From Ramlibacter rhizophilus (GTDB lineage Bacteria; Pseudomonadota; Gammaproteobacteria; Burkholderiales; Burkholderiaceae_C): DNA of 64,000 nucleotides. The stretch is from positions 62,001 to 126,000 of the forward strand of contig NZ_SMLL01000008.1 in assembly GCF_004681965.1 (NCBI RefSeq), written 5' to 3'. Below are positions 26,577 to 35,351 of this stretch, piece after piece (within the stretch, counting starts at the first letter, position 1; the number at the start of each line of letters is the position of its first letter). The notes under the pieces were generated by a model that did no database searches, was not told the origin of the DNA, and was given only the letters and a program-made list of their open reading frames with translations. The translations under genes and the position numbers were made by a program.

Positions 26577-27916
26577 GCGGACCGGCGTCGATCCGCGCGC
26601 GCCTGCTCCTCGGCGCAGCGGTGCTGATGCTGGCCTTCCTGGTGGGCGCCGGCGCCGCCGTGCAGCGCGCCCACGAGAACAGCGTGCGCGCCGCGCACTA
26701 CGCCCGGCTGCAATCGACCCTCTACCTCCTGCTGGCCGCCGCCGAAGTCGATGCCCAGGGGCGCCTCGTCATGCCGCCCGCCCTGGCCGAGCCGCGCCTG
26801 TCGCTGCCCGGCTCCGGGCTCTACGCGAGCATCCACAACCTGAACTCGGGCGGGCGCTGGGAGTCGGCCTCCGCCCTGGGCATCGAGCCGCCCTTTCGCG
26901 CGCAGCAGCCCGTGGGCGAGTGGCGCTTCGAGACCGTGGCGGCCACGCAGCCGACCGGCCCCCGGCGCTTCCTGTCCGCGAGCTACGGAGTGCGCTGGAA
27001 CGGCTCCGGCGCCGACACGCGCCTGGCGCTCTCCGTGCTGGAGGACCGCGCCGCCTTCGAACGCGAACTGGCCGTCTTCGAGCGCACGCTCTGGGCCTGG
27101 CTGGGCGGCGCGGCCCTGCTGCTGCTGCTGGCGCAAAGCCTGCTGCTGCAGGGCGCGCTGGCACCGCTGCGCCGTATGGCCGCGGAGATCCGCCGCATCG
27201 AGTCCGGTGCGCAGGGCGAGCTGGCGCAGGACTACCCGCGCGAGCTTGCGCCACTGGCGCGCAACCTCAATGCGCTGATCCGCCAGGAGCGGGTGCGGCA
27301 GACGCGCTTCCAGGAGGCGCTGAGCTTCCTGGCGCACAGCCTCAAGACGCCGTTGGCCGTCCTGCGCACAGCACTGGGCGAGCCGGCGCAGCTGCCCGAG
27401 GTGGTGGGCCAGCAGGTGGACCGCATGGACGACATCGTGCAGCACCAGCTGGCGCGTGCCCGTGCGGCGAGCGCGGCAGCGCCGCTGGTCGCGCCGCTGG
27501 CGCTCGCGCCGGTGCTGCGCCGCATCGAAGGCTCGCTGGCCAAGGTGCACGGCGAGCGCGCCCTGGCCTTCACGCTCGACTGCCCCGACACGCTCGAATG
27601 GCGCATGGACGAAGGCGATGCCTTCGAACTCCTGGGCAACCTGATGGACAACGCGGCCAAGTGGGCCCGCACGCAGGTGGCGGTCCAGGTGCGCCGCGAC
27701 GACGCGGGCCTGCACCTCGCGGTGGACGACGACGGCCCGGGCTTCAGCGACACCCAGGCCGTCCTGCAGCTGCACGTGCGCGGCGACGAGCGCGTGCCGG
27801 GGCACGGGGTGGGGCTGGCCATGGTCAAGACCCTGGTCGATGCGCACGGGGGCACGCTGGTGCTGGGCCAGGGCCCTTTGGGTGGCGCGCGGGTGTCGAT
27901 CAGCCTGCCCGGCTGA
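26573..27916 (+). CDS. Sensor histidine kinase, PhoQ-like
   Basis: Membrane sensor kinase of 447 residues. A first transmembrane helix (about 13-31) and a second (about 178-197) enclose a periplasmic sensor of about 145 residues. HAMP-like sequence leads to the H-box FLAHSLKTPLAVLRTAL, N-box NLMDNAAKW, and glycine boxes DDDGPGF and GVGLAMVKTL. The H-box form with LKTP is typical of PhoQ-type kinases in betaproteobacteria. Its start overlaps the regulator stop. The stop at 27916 touches the stop of the convergent SGNH hydrolase (27917), leaving no intergenic space and no separate terminator. Ligand unknown; divalent cations or envelope stress are guesses. Confidence 0.94.
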   Translation: MSGPASIRARLLLGAAVLMLAFLVGAGAAVQRAHENSVRAAHYARLQSTLYLLLAAAEVDAQGRLVMPPALAEPRLSLPGSGLYASIHNLNSGGRWESASALGIEPPFRAQQPVGEWRFETVAATQPTGPRRFLSASYGVRWNGSGADTRLALSVLEDRAAFERELAVFERTLWAWLGGAALLLLLAQSLLLQGALAPLRRMAAEIRRIESGAQGELAQDYPRELAPLARNLNALIRQERVRQTRFQEALSFLAHSLKTPLAVLRTALGEPAQLPEVVGQQVDRMDDIVQHQLARARAASAAAPLVAPLALAPVLRRIEGSLAKVHGERALAFTLDCPDTLEWRMDEGDAFELLGNLMDNAAKWARTQVAVQVRRDDAGLHLAVDDDGPGFSDTQAVLQLHVRGDERVPGHGVGLAMVKTLVDAHGGTLVLGQGPLGGARVSISLPG

Positions 27917-28639
27917 TCAGGCGCCGCGCGCCAGGAAAGCCTCCACCTCGCGGGCCCACAGCCGGTACGCCGGGCCCGACAGGTGCACGCCGTCGTAGCT
28001 CAGGGCCGGATCGAGCGCGCCGGCGCGCACCAGGGCGGGATGCAGGTCCAGGTAGTCGGGAAGCCGGCGCAGGCGCTCGTTGAGCACCCGCACCCGCTCG
28101 TTGGTGGCTTCCCGCAGCTGCGGCGCAACCGGCAGCACGCTCTGCACCACCGGCCGGATGCCCGCCTGCCGCAGGCGCGCGGCGACCGCCTCGATGCGCT
28201 CGGCCACGACCTCGGGCGCGTGGCCGAAGCGCAGGTCCACGATGCCGATCTGGAGGAACACCGCCTGCGGCTTGCGGGCGATCACTTCGTCCAGCCGGTC
28301 CAGCACGTCCTGCGAGGTGTCCCAGCCGATGCCCCGGTTGAGCACCCGGCGGCCGGGCAGCAGCTCGGCCCAGGGGCCGCCCTCGGTGTGCGAGTCGCCC
28401 AGCATCACGACGTCGGCCGACCCTTCGAGCGAGCGGTACAAGGCCAGCCGCTGGCTGCGGTACTCGCGCGCGGCGGCGTCCGGAGGCGGCAGCGGAGCGC
28501 GCGTGCCCAGCACCTGCCCGAGACGGGCGCGCGCCGAATCGAGCAGGCCGGCATGAGCGGCCGCGAGCCCGGCGGCGAAAGCCAGGGCGGCCAGGAGCAG
28601 CAGGACGGGCAGCGAGCCCGGCGGCAGGTTCAGGCGCAT
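27917..28639 (-). CDS. SGNH/GDSL-type esterase, membrane-anchored or secreted
   Basis: SGNH-hydrolase-fold protein of 240 residues with an N-terminal hydrophobic segment (residues about 10-30), so it acts in the periplasm. Block I is VMLGDSHTEGGPW with the nucleophile Ser. The block II glycine is in NRGIGWDTSQD. Block V has the Asp/His pair in DGVHLSGPAY. Block III, normally G-x-N-D, reads QIGIVDLRFG, so the oxyanion-hole Asn is Val. The nearest functional analogues are acetyl-esterases of the platelet-activating-factor acetylhydrolase type. It is divergent from the DISM kinase gene. Activity may be reduced or changed by the missing Asn. Confidence 0.85.
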   Translation of the reverse strand: MRLNLPPGSLPVLLLLAALAFAAGLAAAHAGLLDSARARLGQVLGTRAPLPPPDAAAREYRSQRLALYRSLEGSADVVMLGDSHTEGGPWAELLPGRRVLNRGIGWDTSQDVLDRLDEVIARKPQAVFLQIGIVDLRFGHAPEVVAERIEAVAARLRQAGIRPVVQSVLPVAPQLREATNERVRVLNERLRRLPDYLDLHPALVRAGALDPALSYDGVHLSGPAYRLWAREVEAFLARGA

Positions 28640-28760
28640 GTTCGATCCACCCCACAGGACAGCGGAAAACGATCTTAGCCAGCGTCGAGCGGTGGACGAG
28701 GCAGTGAAGCCCCCGGCTTTTTGCGGCTGAGTTGCCGTTCCCGCGGCCTACACTCGCGGG

Positions 28761-31136
28761 ATGCCGCCCGGCCGAAGCCTTGCCGCGTTCTTTTTCGCCG
28801 CCGCCCTCCTCCTGTTCCTGGTCCTGTTTTCCCCGGCCAGTGCCGCCAGCCATCGTGAAGCCGTGGCCGGCCGCATCGAGCTTTCCGCCGTTCCGAGGGA
28901 GCCGGTGCTTCTGTCCGGCCAGTGGGGCTTCGCCTGGCAGCAGTTCATCGATCCGCGCTGGCAGCAGGTGCCGAATTCCGCCCTTGCAGCCGTACCGGGC
29001 GGCTGGAACGAGCTGCAGGCCGACGGCAAGCCACCCGGCCCGCAGGGCTGGGGCAGCTACGCGCTGCAAGTGGACTGCCCGGTCGGCCAGGCCCTGGCGC
29101 TGGAGGCGAGTCCGCAGCGCACAGCCTCGCGCCTGTTCGTCAACGGCGAACTCGTGGCGGCGCACGGCGTGCCGGGAACTTCGGCCGCCGACACCTGGGC
29201 GGCGGTCTACAACCGCGTGCCCATCACCCGCGAGTTCGACTGCCCGCTGCGCATCACGCTGCACCTGGCCAATTTCGACCACCGCACCGGCGGCTTCGTG
29301 CGCCCCTTGGCCGTTGGGCCGGCCGACGTGCTGGCGCATTGGCGCGAGAGCCGCACCGCCACGCATGCGGCCCTGCTGGCCGCCTATGGCATCACGGGCC
29401 TGGTTGCGCTGATCTTCTTCGCCGTGCGGCGGCGCGAACGCACGCCGCTGGTCTTCGGCCTGTTCTGCCTCGCCATGGGCCTTTACGCGGACCTGCTCGG
29501 CGAGCGGCTGCTGCTGCGGCCGCTGGAACCGCAGGTGTCCTGGTTCGCGTACATGCGCATGGAGTACTTCGCCTGGATCACGGCGATGGCCTTCTTCTTT
29601 CTCACGCTCAAGAAGCTGTTTCCCACCGAGATCTCGCGCAGGGCCGTGGCGGTGGTGATGGCGCTGCTGTGTGCCGGCGCCTGGGCCGTGCTGCGGCTGC
29701 CGCCGGCGACGTATTCGCAGCTGGTGGCGCCGGGCACCGCGGTGGCTGCCCTGGTGATCGCCTACGTGGTGGGCGTGGTGCTCAAGTCCGACCGCCGGGC
29801 CGAAGCGCGGGTGCTGCTCGGCGGCATGGCCTGCGTGCTGCTGGCGACGCTGGCCGACCTGCTGCTGATCGACGGCGGCAACCCGGACCGCAAGCTCGTG
29901 CCCTTCGGCTTCGCACTTTTCCTGCTCTCCCCCGCCCTGGTCATCGCGCGGCGCATGAGCCAGGCCCTCAACGCCGAGGAGCGCAGCCGCACGCTGGAGG
30001 AGAACGCCCGGTTGCGCGAGGACGTGGAGCGCATCTCGCGGCACGACCTCAAGACCCCCTTGAACAGCATCATCGGCGCCTCGCGCCTGCTGCAGGACGA
30101 CCCCAGCCTCGGGCACCAGCAGCGCGAGCTGGTGGGCGTGCTGCAGCGCGCCGGACTGCGCATGCTGGAAATGGTCAACCTCTCGCTGGGCCTGTACCGG
30201 ATGGAGACCGGCAGCTACGACCTGCGGCCCCAGACCGTGAACCTGCGCGAGGTGGTCACGCGGGTGCTGGTGGACCTGCACTCGCTCGCGCGCGGCGCCG
30301 ACGTCACGCTGGACTTCGGCGGCGGCTCGGACCGCACCGCGGTGGCGGTGCGCGGCGAGGAGCTGCTGTGCTACTCCATCATCGCCAACCTGGTGAAGAA
30401 CGCCATCGAGGCGACCCCGCCGGGCGGGCGCGTGTCGCTGTCGCTGAGCCCGGGCGATCCGGTGTCACTGCGCATCCACAACCCCGGCGAAGTGCGCGCC
30501 GACATCGCGGCGCGCTTCTTCGAGAAGTACGCGAGCGCCGGCAAGCGCGGCGGAGCGGGGCTGGGCACCTACTCCGCGCGGCTCATGGCGCGCGCCCAGC
30601 GCGGCGAGCTCACGCTGCACACCAGCGCCGCGCAGGGCACCACCCTCACCCTGACGCTGCCGGCAGGCAGGATGGAATCCGCGGAAGCGCGGAACTCGGC
30701 GCCGCAGCCGCTGCCGGCCGCATCCCTGGACGGTGGCCCCGCCCGCACACTGCTGCTGGTGGACGACGACGAATTCAGTCGCCTGGTCACCAGCCAGCTC
30801 CTGCCCAGCCCCCCCTTCCAGGTGGAGACCGCGGAGAACGGCCAGGTCGCCGTGGAGCAGATGATGAAGCGCTGGCCGGACGTCCTGTTGCTGGACATGG
30901 AAATGCCTGTCCTCAGCGGCATCGAGACCCTGCGCCGGGTGCGCGAGCACGAAGCCGCGCTGGCGCTTCCGCGCTGCCGGGTGGTCATGCTGTCCGGCAA
31001 CGACGACGCGGCCTCCATGAACCGCGCCCTGCAGGCCGGCGCCGACCGCTTCCTGGTCAAGCCGGTGGACCGCGACGAGCTGCTCGCGACGCTGGACGCG
31101 CTGGAGGAGCAAGGCGAGGGGCACGAGGCGCGCTGA
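28761..31136 (+). CDS. Hybrid sensor kinase with a 7TM-DISM-like sensor module
   Basis: A 791-residue hybrid kinase. A signal sequence (residues 1-29) leads into a periplasmic beta-sandwich (30-190, with VNGELVAAHGVPG and LANFDHRTGGF, a galactose-binding-like jelly roll) and then about seven membrane helices (195-395). This is the layout of 7TMR-DISM receptors that sense carbohydrate-like ligands. The cytoplasmic part has a HisKA H-box ISRHDLKTPLNSIIGAS, N-box NLVKNAIEATPPGG, a glycine box GGAGLGTYSARLMARAQ, and a C-terminal receiver (LLLVDDDEFSRL, VLLLDMEMPVLSG, FLVKPVDRDEL). ATG 28761 is 122 bases from the divergent SGNH hydrolase. No partner regulator is adjacent, so its output is unknown. 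Confidence 0.9.
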   Translation: MPPGRSLAAFFFAAALLLFLVLFSPASAASHREAVAGRIELSAVPREPVLLSGQWGFAWQQFIDPRWQQVPNSALAAVPGGWNELQADGKPPGPQGWGSYALQVDCPVGQALALEASPQRTASRLFVNGELVAAHGVPGTSAADTWAAVYNRVPITREFDCPLRITLHLANFDHRTGGFVRPLAVGPADVLAHWRESRTATHAALLAAYGITGLVALIFFAVRRRERTPLVFGLFCLAMGLYADLLGERLLLRPLEPQVSWFAYMRMEYFAWITAMAFFFLTLKKLFPTEISRRAVAVVMALLCAGAWAVLRLPPATYSQLVAPGTAVAALVIAYVVGVVLKSDRRAEARVLLGGMACVLLATLADLLLIDGGNPDRKLVPFGFALFLLSPALVIARRMSQALNAEERSRTLEENARLREDVERISRHDLKTPLNSIIGASRLLQDDPSLGHQQRELVGVLQRAGLRMLEMVNLSLGLYRMETGSYDLRPQTVNLREVVTRVLVDLHSLARGADVTLDFGGGSDRTAVAVRGEELLCYSIIANLVKNAIEATPPGGRVSLSLSPGDPVSLRIHNPGEVRADIAARFFEKYASAGKRGGAGLGTYSARLMARAQRGELTLHTSAAQGTTLTLTLPAGRMESAEARNSAPQPLPAASLDGGPARTLLLVDDDEFSRLVTSQLLPSPPFQVETAENGQVAVEQMMKRWPDVLLLDMEMPVLSGIETLRRVREHEAALALPRCRVVMLSGNDDAASMNRALQAGADRFLVKPVDRDELLATLDALEEQGEGHEAR

Positions 31137-31157
31137 CGCGCCGGCCGACGGGTCCTC

Positions 31158-32138
31158 CTACTGCGGCTCGATCCCCAGGTCGCGAATGCGTTTCGTGATG
31201 ATGTCGAACTCGGCACGGTAGTTGGCCGTGGCCTGCTCCGGCGTGGTGAGGTGCATCTCAAGGCCCCGGTCCACCAGCAAGGCGGTGACCTCCGGCGTGG
31301 CGGCGATGGCGCGGATTTCTTCCGAGAGCTTGCGCACCACCGGCGCGGGCGTGCGCGCCGGCACCAGGGCGGCCATCCACACGCTGGTTTCGTACAGCGG
31401 GTCCTTGAAGCCCAGCTCCTTGAGCGTGGGCACATTGGGCATGGCGCTCATGCGCTGGTGGTTCATCACGCCCAGCGGCACGATCTTGCCGGCCGCCACG
31501 TGCTGCTTGGCCGTGCCCACGCTGGACAGGCCGACGCTGACGGTGTTGGCCAGCAGGTCCTGCACCACCGGGCCTTCGCCGCGCTGGGGCACATGCACCA
31601 TCTGCGCCTTGAGCTCGCGATTGAGCGACTCGCCCGCCAGATGTCCGAGCCCCCCGATGCCCCAGGAGGCGTAACTGAGCTTGCCGCCGCCGCGCTGCGC
31701 GAGCTGGCGCAGATCGTCCATGCTTTTGACGCCCAGCTGGGTGCCGGCCGAGATGAGCGCGGGGCTGCGCACGATCTGCGCCACGAAGGCCAGGTCCTTC
31801 TGCGGGTCGTAGGGCAGCGACTTGAACAGCGCCACGTTGTTCACCAGCGGGTCGTTGATGGTGATGAGGACCGTGTGCCCGTCGGGCTCGGCCTTGGCGA
31901 CCTCGGCCACGCCGATGGCGCCGGCCGCGCCCGACTTGTTCTCCACCAGCACCGGCTGGCCCAGGCGCTTGGACAGGCGCTCGCCGATCAGGCGGGCCAC
32001 GTAGTCGGTGCCGCCGCCCGCCGGGTAGGGAACGATGAAGCGGATCGGCTTGCTCGGGAAGTTCGCCTGCGCGAAGGCGGGCGCGGCGGCCAGCGCGAGC
32101 GAGGCGGCCAGGGTCTGCAGCAGGAAGGTGCGACGCAT
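31158..32138 (-). CDS. Bug family substrate-binding protein (second copy)
   Basis: Periplasmic TctC/Bug solute-binding protein of 326 residues with a signal peptide (MRRTFLLQTLAASLAL, cleavage at AFAQ). The mature start is FPSKPIRFIVPYPAGGGTDY, followed by VLVENKSGAAGAIGVAEVA and SLPYDPQKDLAFVAQI, as in the family. An AAGGAGACAAGC ribosome site precedes ATG 32138, although the frame is open a little further. It lies 31 bases downstream of a Rieske oxygenase on the same strand, making an operon with it. It probably binds a carboxylated aromatic or related acid that the oxygenase attacks, an inference from context. No membrane components are present nearby. Confidence 0.92.
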   Translation of the reverse strand: MRRTFLLQTLAASLALAAAPAFAQANFPSKPIRFIVPYPAGGGTDYVARLIGERLSKRLGQPVLVENKSGAAGAIGVAEVAKAEPDGHTVLITINDPLVNNVALFKSLPYDPQKDLAFVAQIVRSPALISAGTQLGVKSMDDLRQLAQRGGGKLSYASWGIGGLGHLAGESLNRELKAQMVHVPQRGEGPVVQDLLANTVSVGLSSVGTAKQHVAAGKIVPLGVMNHQRMSAMPNVPTLKELGFKDPLYETSVWMAALVPARTPAPVVRKLSEEIRAIAATPEVTALLVDRGLEMHLTTPEQATANYRAEFDIITKRIRDLGIEPQ

Positions 32139-32169
32139 GCTTGTCTCCTTGTCGTTGGGGGTGCGTGGA

Positions 32170-33222
32170 TCAGGCGGTCTCTTGGTGTTCGGCAGCGACG
32201 CGCTGCGCGAGCAGGCGGCGGAACTGCACCAGCGCACCATCGATGGCGAGCGCCAGCATGGGGGCGTCGGGCTTGCGCTGGATGTTGCGGTGCTGGGCCA
32301 CGATGGTGTCGCGGTCCTCGTTGAAGGCGGTGATGAGGCTCTGGTAGATGCCTTCGGTCACGCCCTCGTCGCCCTGGTCGGCCGGGTGCGACTGCTGGAA
32401 GAAGTAGTGCGTGGTGGTCTGCGTCTCCGGCGTGAGCGTCTGGCAGCTGTGCAGGCGCACCGCGCGCGACAGGTCCTCGGGCGCGTCCTCCACCGGGCGT
32501 CCGCCCGAGTGCATCAGCAGCGTGCCGGGCAGGAGGAAGTCGTAGACGAACCAGCGGTCCAGCAAGGCGCTTTCCTCGAAGGGCCGCATGCGGCGGTAGT
32601 ACGGCGGCACCGGCACGCCCGGCACGTGGCGGGTCACGCGGATGCCGGGCATGCCCGGGCCGTCCACGCGCTCGATCTCCGGCCGCGCCTGGGCAATGGC
32701 AGTGCTGCCGCCCAGGGTCTTCTCGTGCACGTACGACAGGTGCGAGAAGTCCAGCAGGTTGTCGCAGATCAGGAGGTAGGGCGTGTCGTAGTGCAGGTAG
32801 CCGGGCTTGTGCGTCCAGGCCGGATCGTCGCAGGAGAAGTTGTCCGGCAGCAGCGCGGTGTCGGCCCGCTCGGGTTCGCCCATCCAGACGAACAACCATC
32901 GGTTGCGGTTGACGATGGGGTAGCTGCGCACCCTCGCCTTCTGCGGGATCAGCGGGATGCCGGGCGCTTCGATGCAGCGGCCGGAGGCATCGAACTTCAG
33001 GCCGTGGTAGCCACAGCGCACGCAGTCGCCTTCGCGCCGTCCCTTGGACAAGGGCGCGAGCCGGTGGCAGCAGCGGTCTTCCAGGGCGGTGAAGCCGCCG
33101 CTCTCCCGTCGCATGACGAGGATGGGCTCCCCCAGGACGGTGCGGGTGAAAAGTTCAGCCGAGCCCGCCGCGGGAATCTCGTGCTCCCAGGCGATGACGT
33201 ACCAGCAGTTGCGCAGCCACAT
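32170..33222 (-). CDS. Rieske [2Fe-2S] oxygenase, vanillate O-demethylase (VanA)-like
   Basis: Terminal oxygenase of 350 residues for demethylation or hydroxylation of an aromatic acid. The Rieske cluster ligands are visible as CCHRLAPL (Cys-x-His) and CGYHG (Cys-x2-His). The mononuclear iron site is in DNLLDFSHLSYVHEKTLGG, with the Asp and the two His in the usual spacing. The length and N-terminus MWLRNCWYVIAWEHEI fit VanA/DdmC-type enzymes. No reductase (VanB) gene is next to it, so electrons must come from a distant partner. ATG 33222 follows GGAGACACAAGC. A LuxR-type regulator gene lies upstream on the same strand, separated by a GGCGTCCCC/GGGGACGCC hairpin. The substrate is not determined. 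Confidence 0.92.
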   Translation of the reverse strand: MWLRNCWYVIAWEHEIPAAGSAELFTRTVLGEPILVMRRESGGFTALEDRCCHRLAPLSKGRREGDCVRCGYHGLKFDASGRCIEAPGIPLIPQKARVRSYPIVNRNRWLFVWMGEPERADTALLPDNFSCDDPAWTHKPGYLHYDTPYLLICDNLLDFSHLSYVHEKTLGGSTAIAQARPEIERVDGPGMPGIRVTRHVPGVPVPPYYRRMRPFEESALLDRWFVYDFLLPGTLLMHSGGRPVEDAPEDLSRAVRLHSCQTLTPETQTTTHYFFQQSHPADQGDEGVTEGIYQSLITAFNEDRDTIVAQHRNIQRKPDAPMLALAIDGALVQFRRLLAQRVAAEHQETA

Positions 33223-33275
33223 GCTTGTGTCTCCATGAAGTCCTTCGCTCCATGGTGGCCGTGGCGGGCGAACGC

Positions 33276-33299
33276 GGCGTCCCCCTCGAAGGGGACGCC
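33276..33299 (-). terminator. Hairpin between the LuxR-type gene and the Rieske gene
   Basis: A perfect 9-bp inverted repeat (GGCGTCCCC and GGGGACGCC, loop of six) lies between the two genes. No T-run follows on either strand. It could end or attenuate transcription from the regulator gene or stabilise its mRNA. Confidence 0.4.
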
Positions 33300-33318
33300 C
33301 AGGGTCTTTGCGAAGGGG

Positions 33319-34143
33319 TCAGCGCACCAGCGTGGCGAGCTGCATGCGCCCGCCGTGCATGCCACGGGCGGAGAGCTTGGCGTAGGCGCGCTTTCGCAGC
33401 GTGAGCACGCTCGAGGGCGCGATGTCGAGCTCGCAGGCGATGCCGTCGGCGCTCATGCCGCAGGCGATGCGCGCGCAGACGGCGCGCTCGCGCGGCGACA
33501 GCTCCGGCAGCTGGCGTTGCAGCGCGCTCTCGGCCCAAGCCACGGCTTGGGGGCCATGGGATGGGCGTGCGGCCGCGCCACCCAGCACGTTGCGGTGCGT
33601 GCGCGCCAGCAGCGGCGCAACCCCGAGCAGCCGCTCGATCTCGGCCGGCTGGAAGTCGCCGCGCGCGACATCGCGATACAGGTTGATGGCGAAGCGTGCA
33701 CCCGGCACGGGCGCGTAGAAGAAGCTGAGCCGGGAACGCAGCCGGGCCCGCTCGTAGATGTCGCGACGCCAGGATTCCGAGTGGATCTCTTCGGCCACGA
33801 CGTGCAGCGCGGCCATGCCACGGGGCTGGTCCACCCGCTGCGCCAGCTGGGTACCGGCGTCTTCGCGCCAGAAGCGCTCGCGGTAGGTGGCAAAGCACTC
33901 GGGTGTGACATTGGCCATGCCGGGACGCGCATGGCCTTCGACCAGCTCCGGCGCGGCGACCGCTTCGCGCCGCGCACTGCGGTATTCCACCAGGGAGAGG
34001 TAGTCCACCGGCACCACGCTGTCCACGAAGGCCATCAAGGCGGCCGCCGGTTGCGGGCGGTCCGGCGCGTCCAGCAGCAGGCCGACCGCCTGCGCGCTCA
34101 GCGGCTGGGCGGTGGGTGCGGGGTCCAGGTGCCAGGTCTGCAC
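33319..34143 (-). CDS. LuxR-type helix-turn-helix transcriptional regulator
   Basis: A 274-residue regulator with a GerE/LuxR HTH at the C-terminus: LSPRERAVCARIACGMSADG, then ELDIAPSSVLTLRKRAYAKL. The N-terminal 200 residues are not a receiver or autoinducer domain. They hold a segment resembling those in catabolic LuxR regulators of Burkholderiales, with ligand unknown. The start is GTG 34143 (first residues MQTWHLDPAP). The gene is upstream and on the same strand as the Rieske oxygenase and Bug gene, so it is the probable regulator of that module, an inference from position. The HTH C-terminus has an extra basic end (MHGGRMQLATLVR). Confidence 0.85.
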   Translation of the reverse strand: MQTWHLDPAPTAQPLSAQAVGLLLDAPDRPQPAAALMAFVDSVVPVDYLSLVEYRSARREAVAAPELVEGHARPGMANVTPECFATYRERFWREDAGTQLAQRVDQPRGMAALHVVAEEIHSESWRRDIYERARLRSRLSFFYAPVPGARFAINLYRDVARGDFQPAEIERLLGVAPLLARTHRNVLGGAAARPSHGPQAVAWAESALQRQLPELSPRERAVCARIACGMSADGIACELDIAPSSVLTLRKRAYAKLSARGMHGGRMQLATLVR

Positions 34144-34218
34144 GGTCGGATGGTAGTCACCCTGACCCGGTGGCGCAGCGCCGATTACCCTTAGGTGCCT
34201 GGGCGGGCGCCCACGGTC

Positions 34219-34485
34219 CTAGACCACGTCGTCCGGATCGCGCCTGATGCCCCCGCCCACCGGGGTCAGGCGCATGACCTCGCTCAGGCGGTCGTGGCCG
34301 TGCACGGCGCGGGCCACGAGCGTGGCGCCGACGAAGGTGCCCAGGGTGCGCACGGCCAGCGAGTGATGCTTGCGCGTCGCCATCCAGGCACCGAAGCCGG
34401 CGACCAGCAGCACCCAGTGCTCACCGGGGAAGAAGGGCTCCGGGTTGTCGAAACGCTTGAGGATGTCGGGTTTCTCGAGGTTCAT
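34219..34485 (-). CDS. Small conserved-type membrane protein of unknown function
   Basis: An 88-residue protein with one hydrophobic stretch (WVLLVAGFGAWMA) and a weaker second (TLGTFVGATLVARAV), flanked by charged ends. ATG 34485 is preceded by GGAAGGCAGCAAGC. It lies between the LuxR-type gene and the NAD(P)-binding gene, divergent from the latter. It resembles short membrane proteins common in Comamonadaceae. No motif suggests a function, and I do not recognise a named family. Codon use and the ribosome site support it as a real gene. Confidence 0.7.
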   Translation of the reverse strand: MNLEKPDILKRFDNPEPFFPGEHWVLLVAGFGAWMATRKHHSLAVRTLGTFVGATLVARAVHGHDRLSEVMRLTPVGGGIRRDPDDVV

Positions 34486-34620
34486 GCTTGCTGCCTTCCA
34501 ATGGATGACCCGACCCTAGCGCGCCCGCCGCCGCGGCGCGGTGGTGGCAGGCGAGACGGTGCGTGTCGGACGCTGTTGATGCCCGTATGCTCGTTTCCCC
34601 TGGACTGCAAGGAGCCGGCG

Positions 34621-35307
34621 ATGAACGACGACACGAACCCCCGGCCGCCCGGCGGCCGGCGCATCGCCCTCGCGGGCGCGACGGGCCTGGTGGGCCAGGC
34701 GCTGTTGCGCGGGCTGCTGGACGAGCCGTCCGTCGCGTCCGTCCTGGCACTGGTGCGCCGGCCGCTCACGGTCACGCACCCGAAGCTCGAGCTGCTCGTC
34801 GTGGATTTCGCGCAGCTCGCCCCGCTGCCGCCGGTGGAAGAGGTGTACCTCGCCCTGGGCACGACGATCCGCGTGGCCGGCAGCCAGGATGCCTTCCGCG
34901 CCGTGGACTTCGACGCCAACCTGGCGGTGGCCCGCGCCGCCCGCGCGGCGGGCGCACGGCGGCTGGGCCTGGTCAGCGCCATGGGCGCGGATGCGCATTC
35001 GCGGGTGTTCTACAACCGGGTCAAGGGTGAGCTGGAAGAGGCCGTGGCCGGCCTGGGCTTCGAGACGGTGGTGGTGGCGGGGCCCTCGCTGCTGGTGGGC
35101 GACCGCGCGGCGCTCGGCCAGCCCGCGCGCCGGGGCGAGCATCTCTTCCTGCGGGCCAGTCGCTGGCTGCGGCCGCTGGTGCCGGCGAACCTGCGGCCCA
35201 TCGCGGCGGCCGATGTTGCCGCGGCCCTGCGCCAGCGGGTGCCCGAAGCGCAGGGGCTGGTGCGGCTCGCCTCCGGCGCCATGCAGGGTGCGTCGATCCG
35301 CCGCTGA
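34621..35307 (+). CDS. NAD(P)-binding oxidoreductase-like protein (Rossmann, atypical SDR)
   Basis: A 228-residue Rossmann-fold protein related to the NmrA/HTATIP2-type atypical SDRs. The dinucleotide motif GATGLVGQALLRGLL is near residue 20. ALGTTIRVAGSQDAFRAVDF and VSAMGADAHSRVFYNRVKGE follow, the latter holding the YxxxK-like pair (FYNRVKGE). These proteins are often annotated as nucleoside-diphosphate-sugar epimerases, but the real substrate is unknown. ATG 34621 follows AAGGAGCCGGCG. The next gene begins within 50 bases on the same strand, so co-transcription with the antiporter is possible. Confidence 0.85.
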   Translation: MNDDTNPRPPGGRRIALAGATGLVGQALLRGLLDEPSVASVLALVRRPLTVTHPKLELLVVDFAQLAPLPPVEEVYLALGTTIRVAGSQDAFRAVDFDANLAVARAARAAGARRLGLVSAMGADAHSRVFYNRVKGELEEAVAGLGFETVVVAGPSLLVGDRAALGQPARRGEHLFLRASRWLRPLVPANLRPIAAADVAAALRQRVPEAQGLVRLASGAMQGASIRR

Positions 35308-35351
35308 GAAGCCACGTTTCCGTCGTGCCCGGCAGGCAGAATGCCCGGGCA

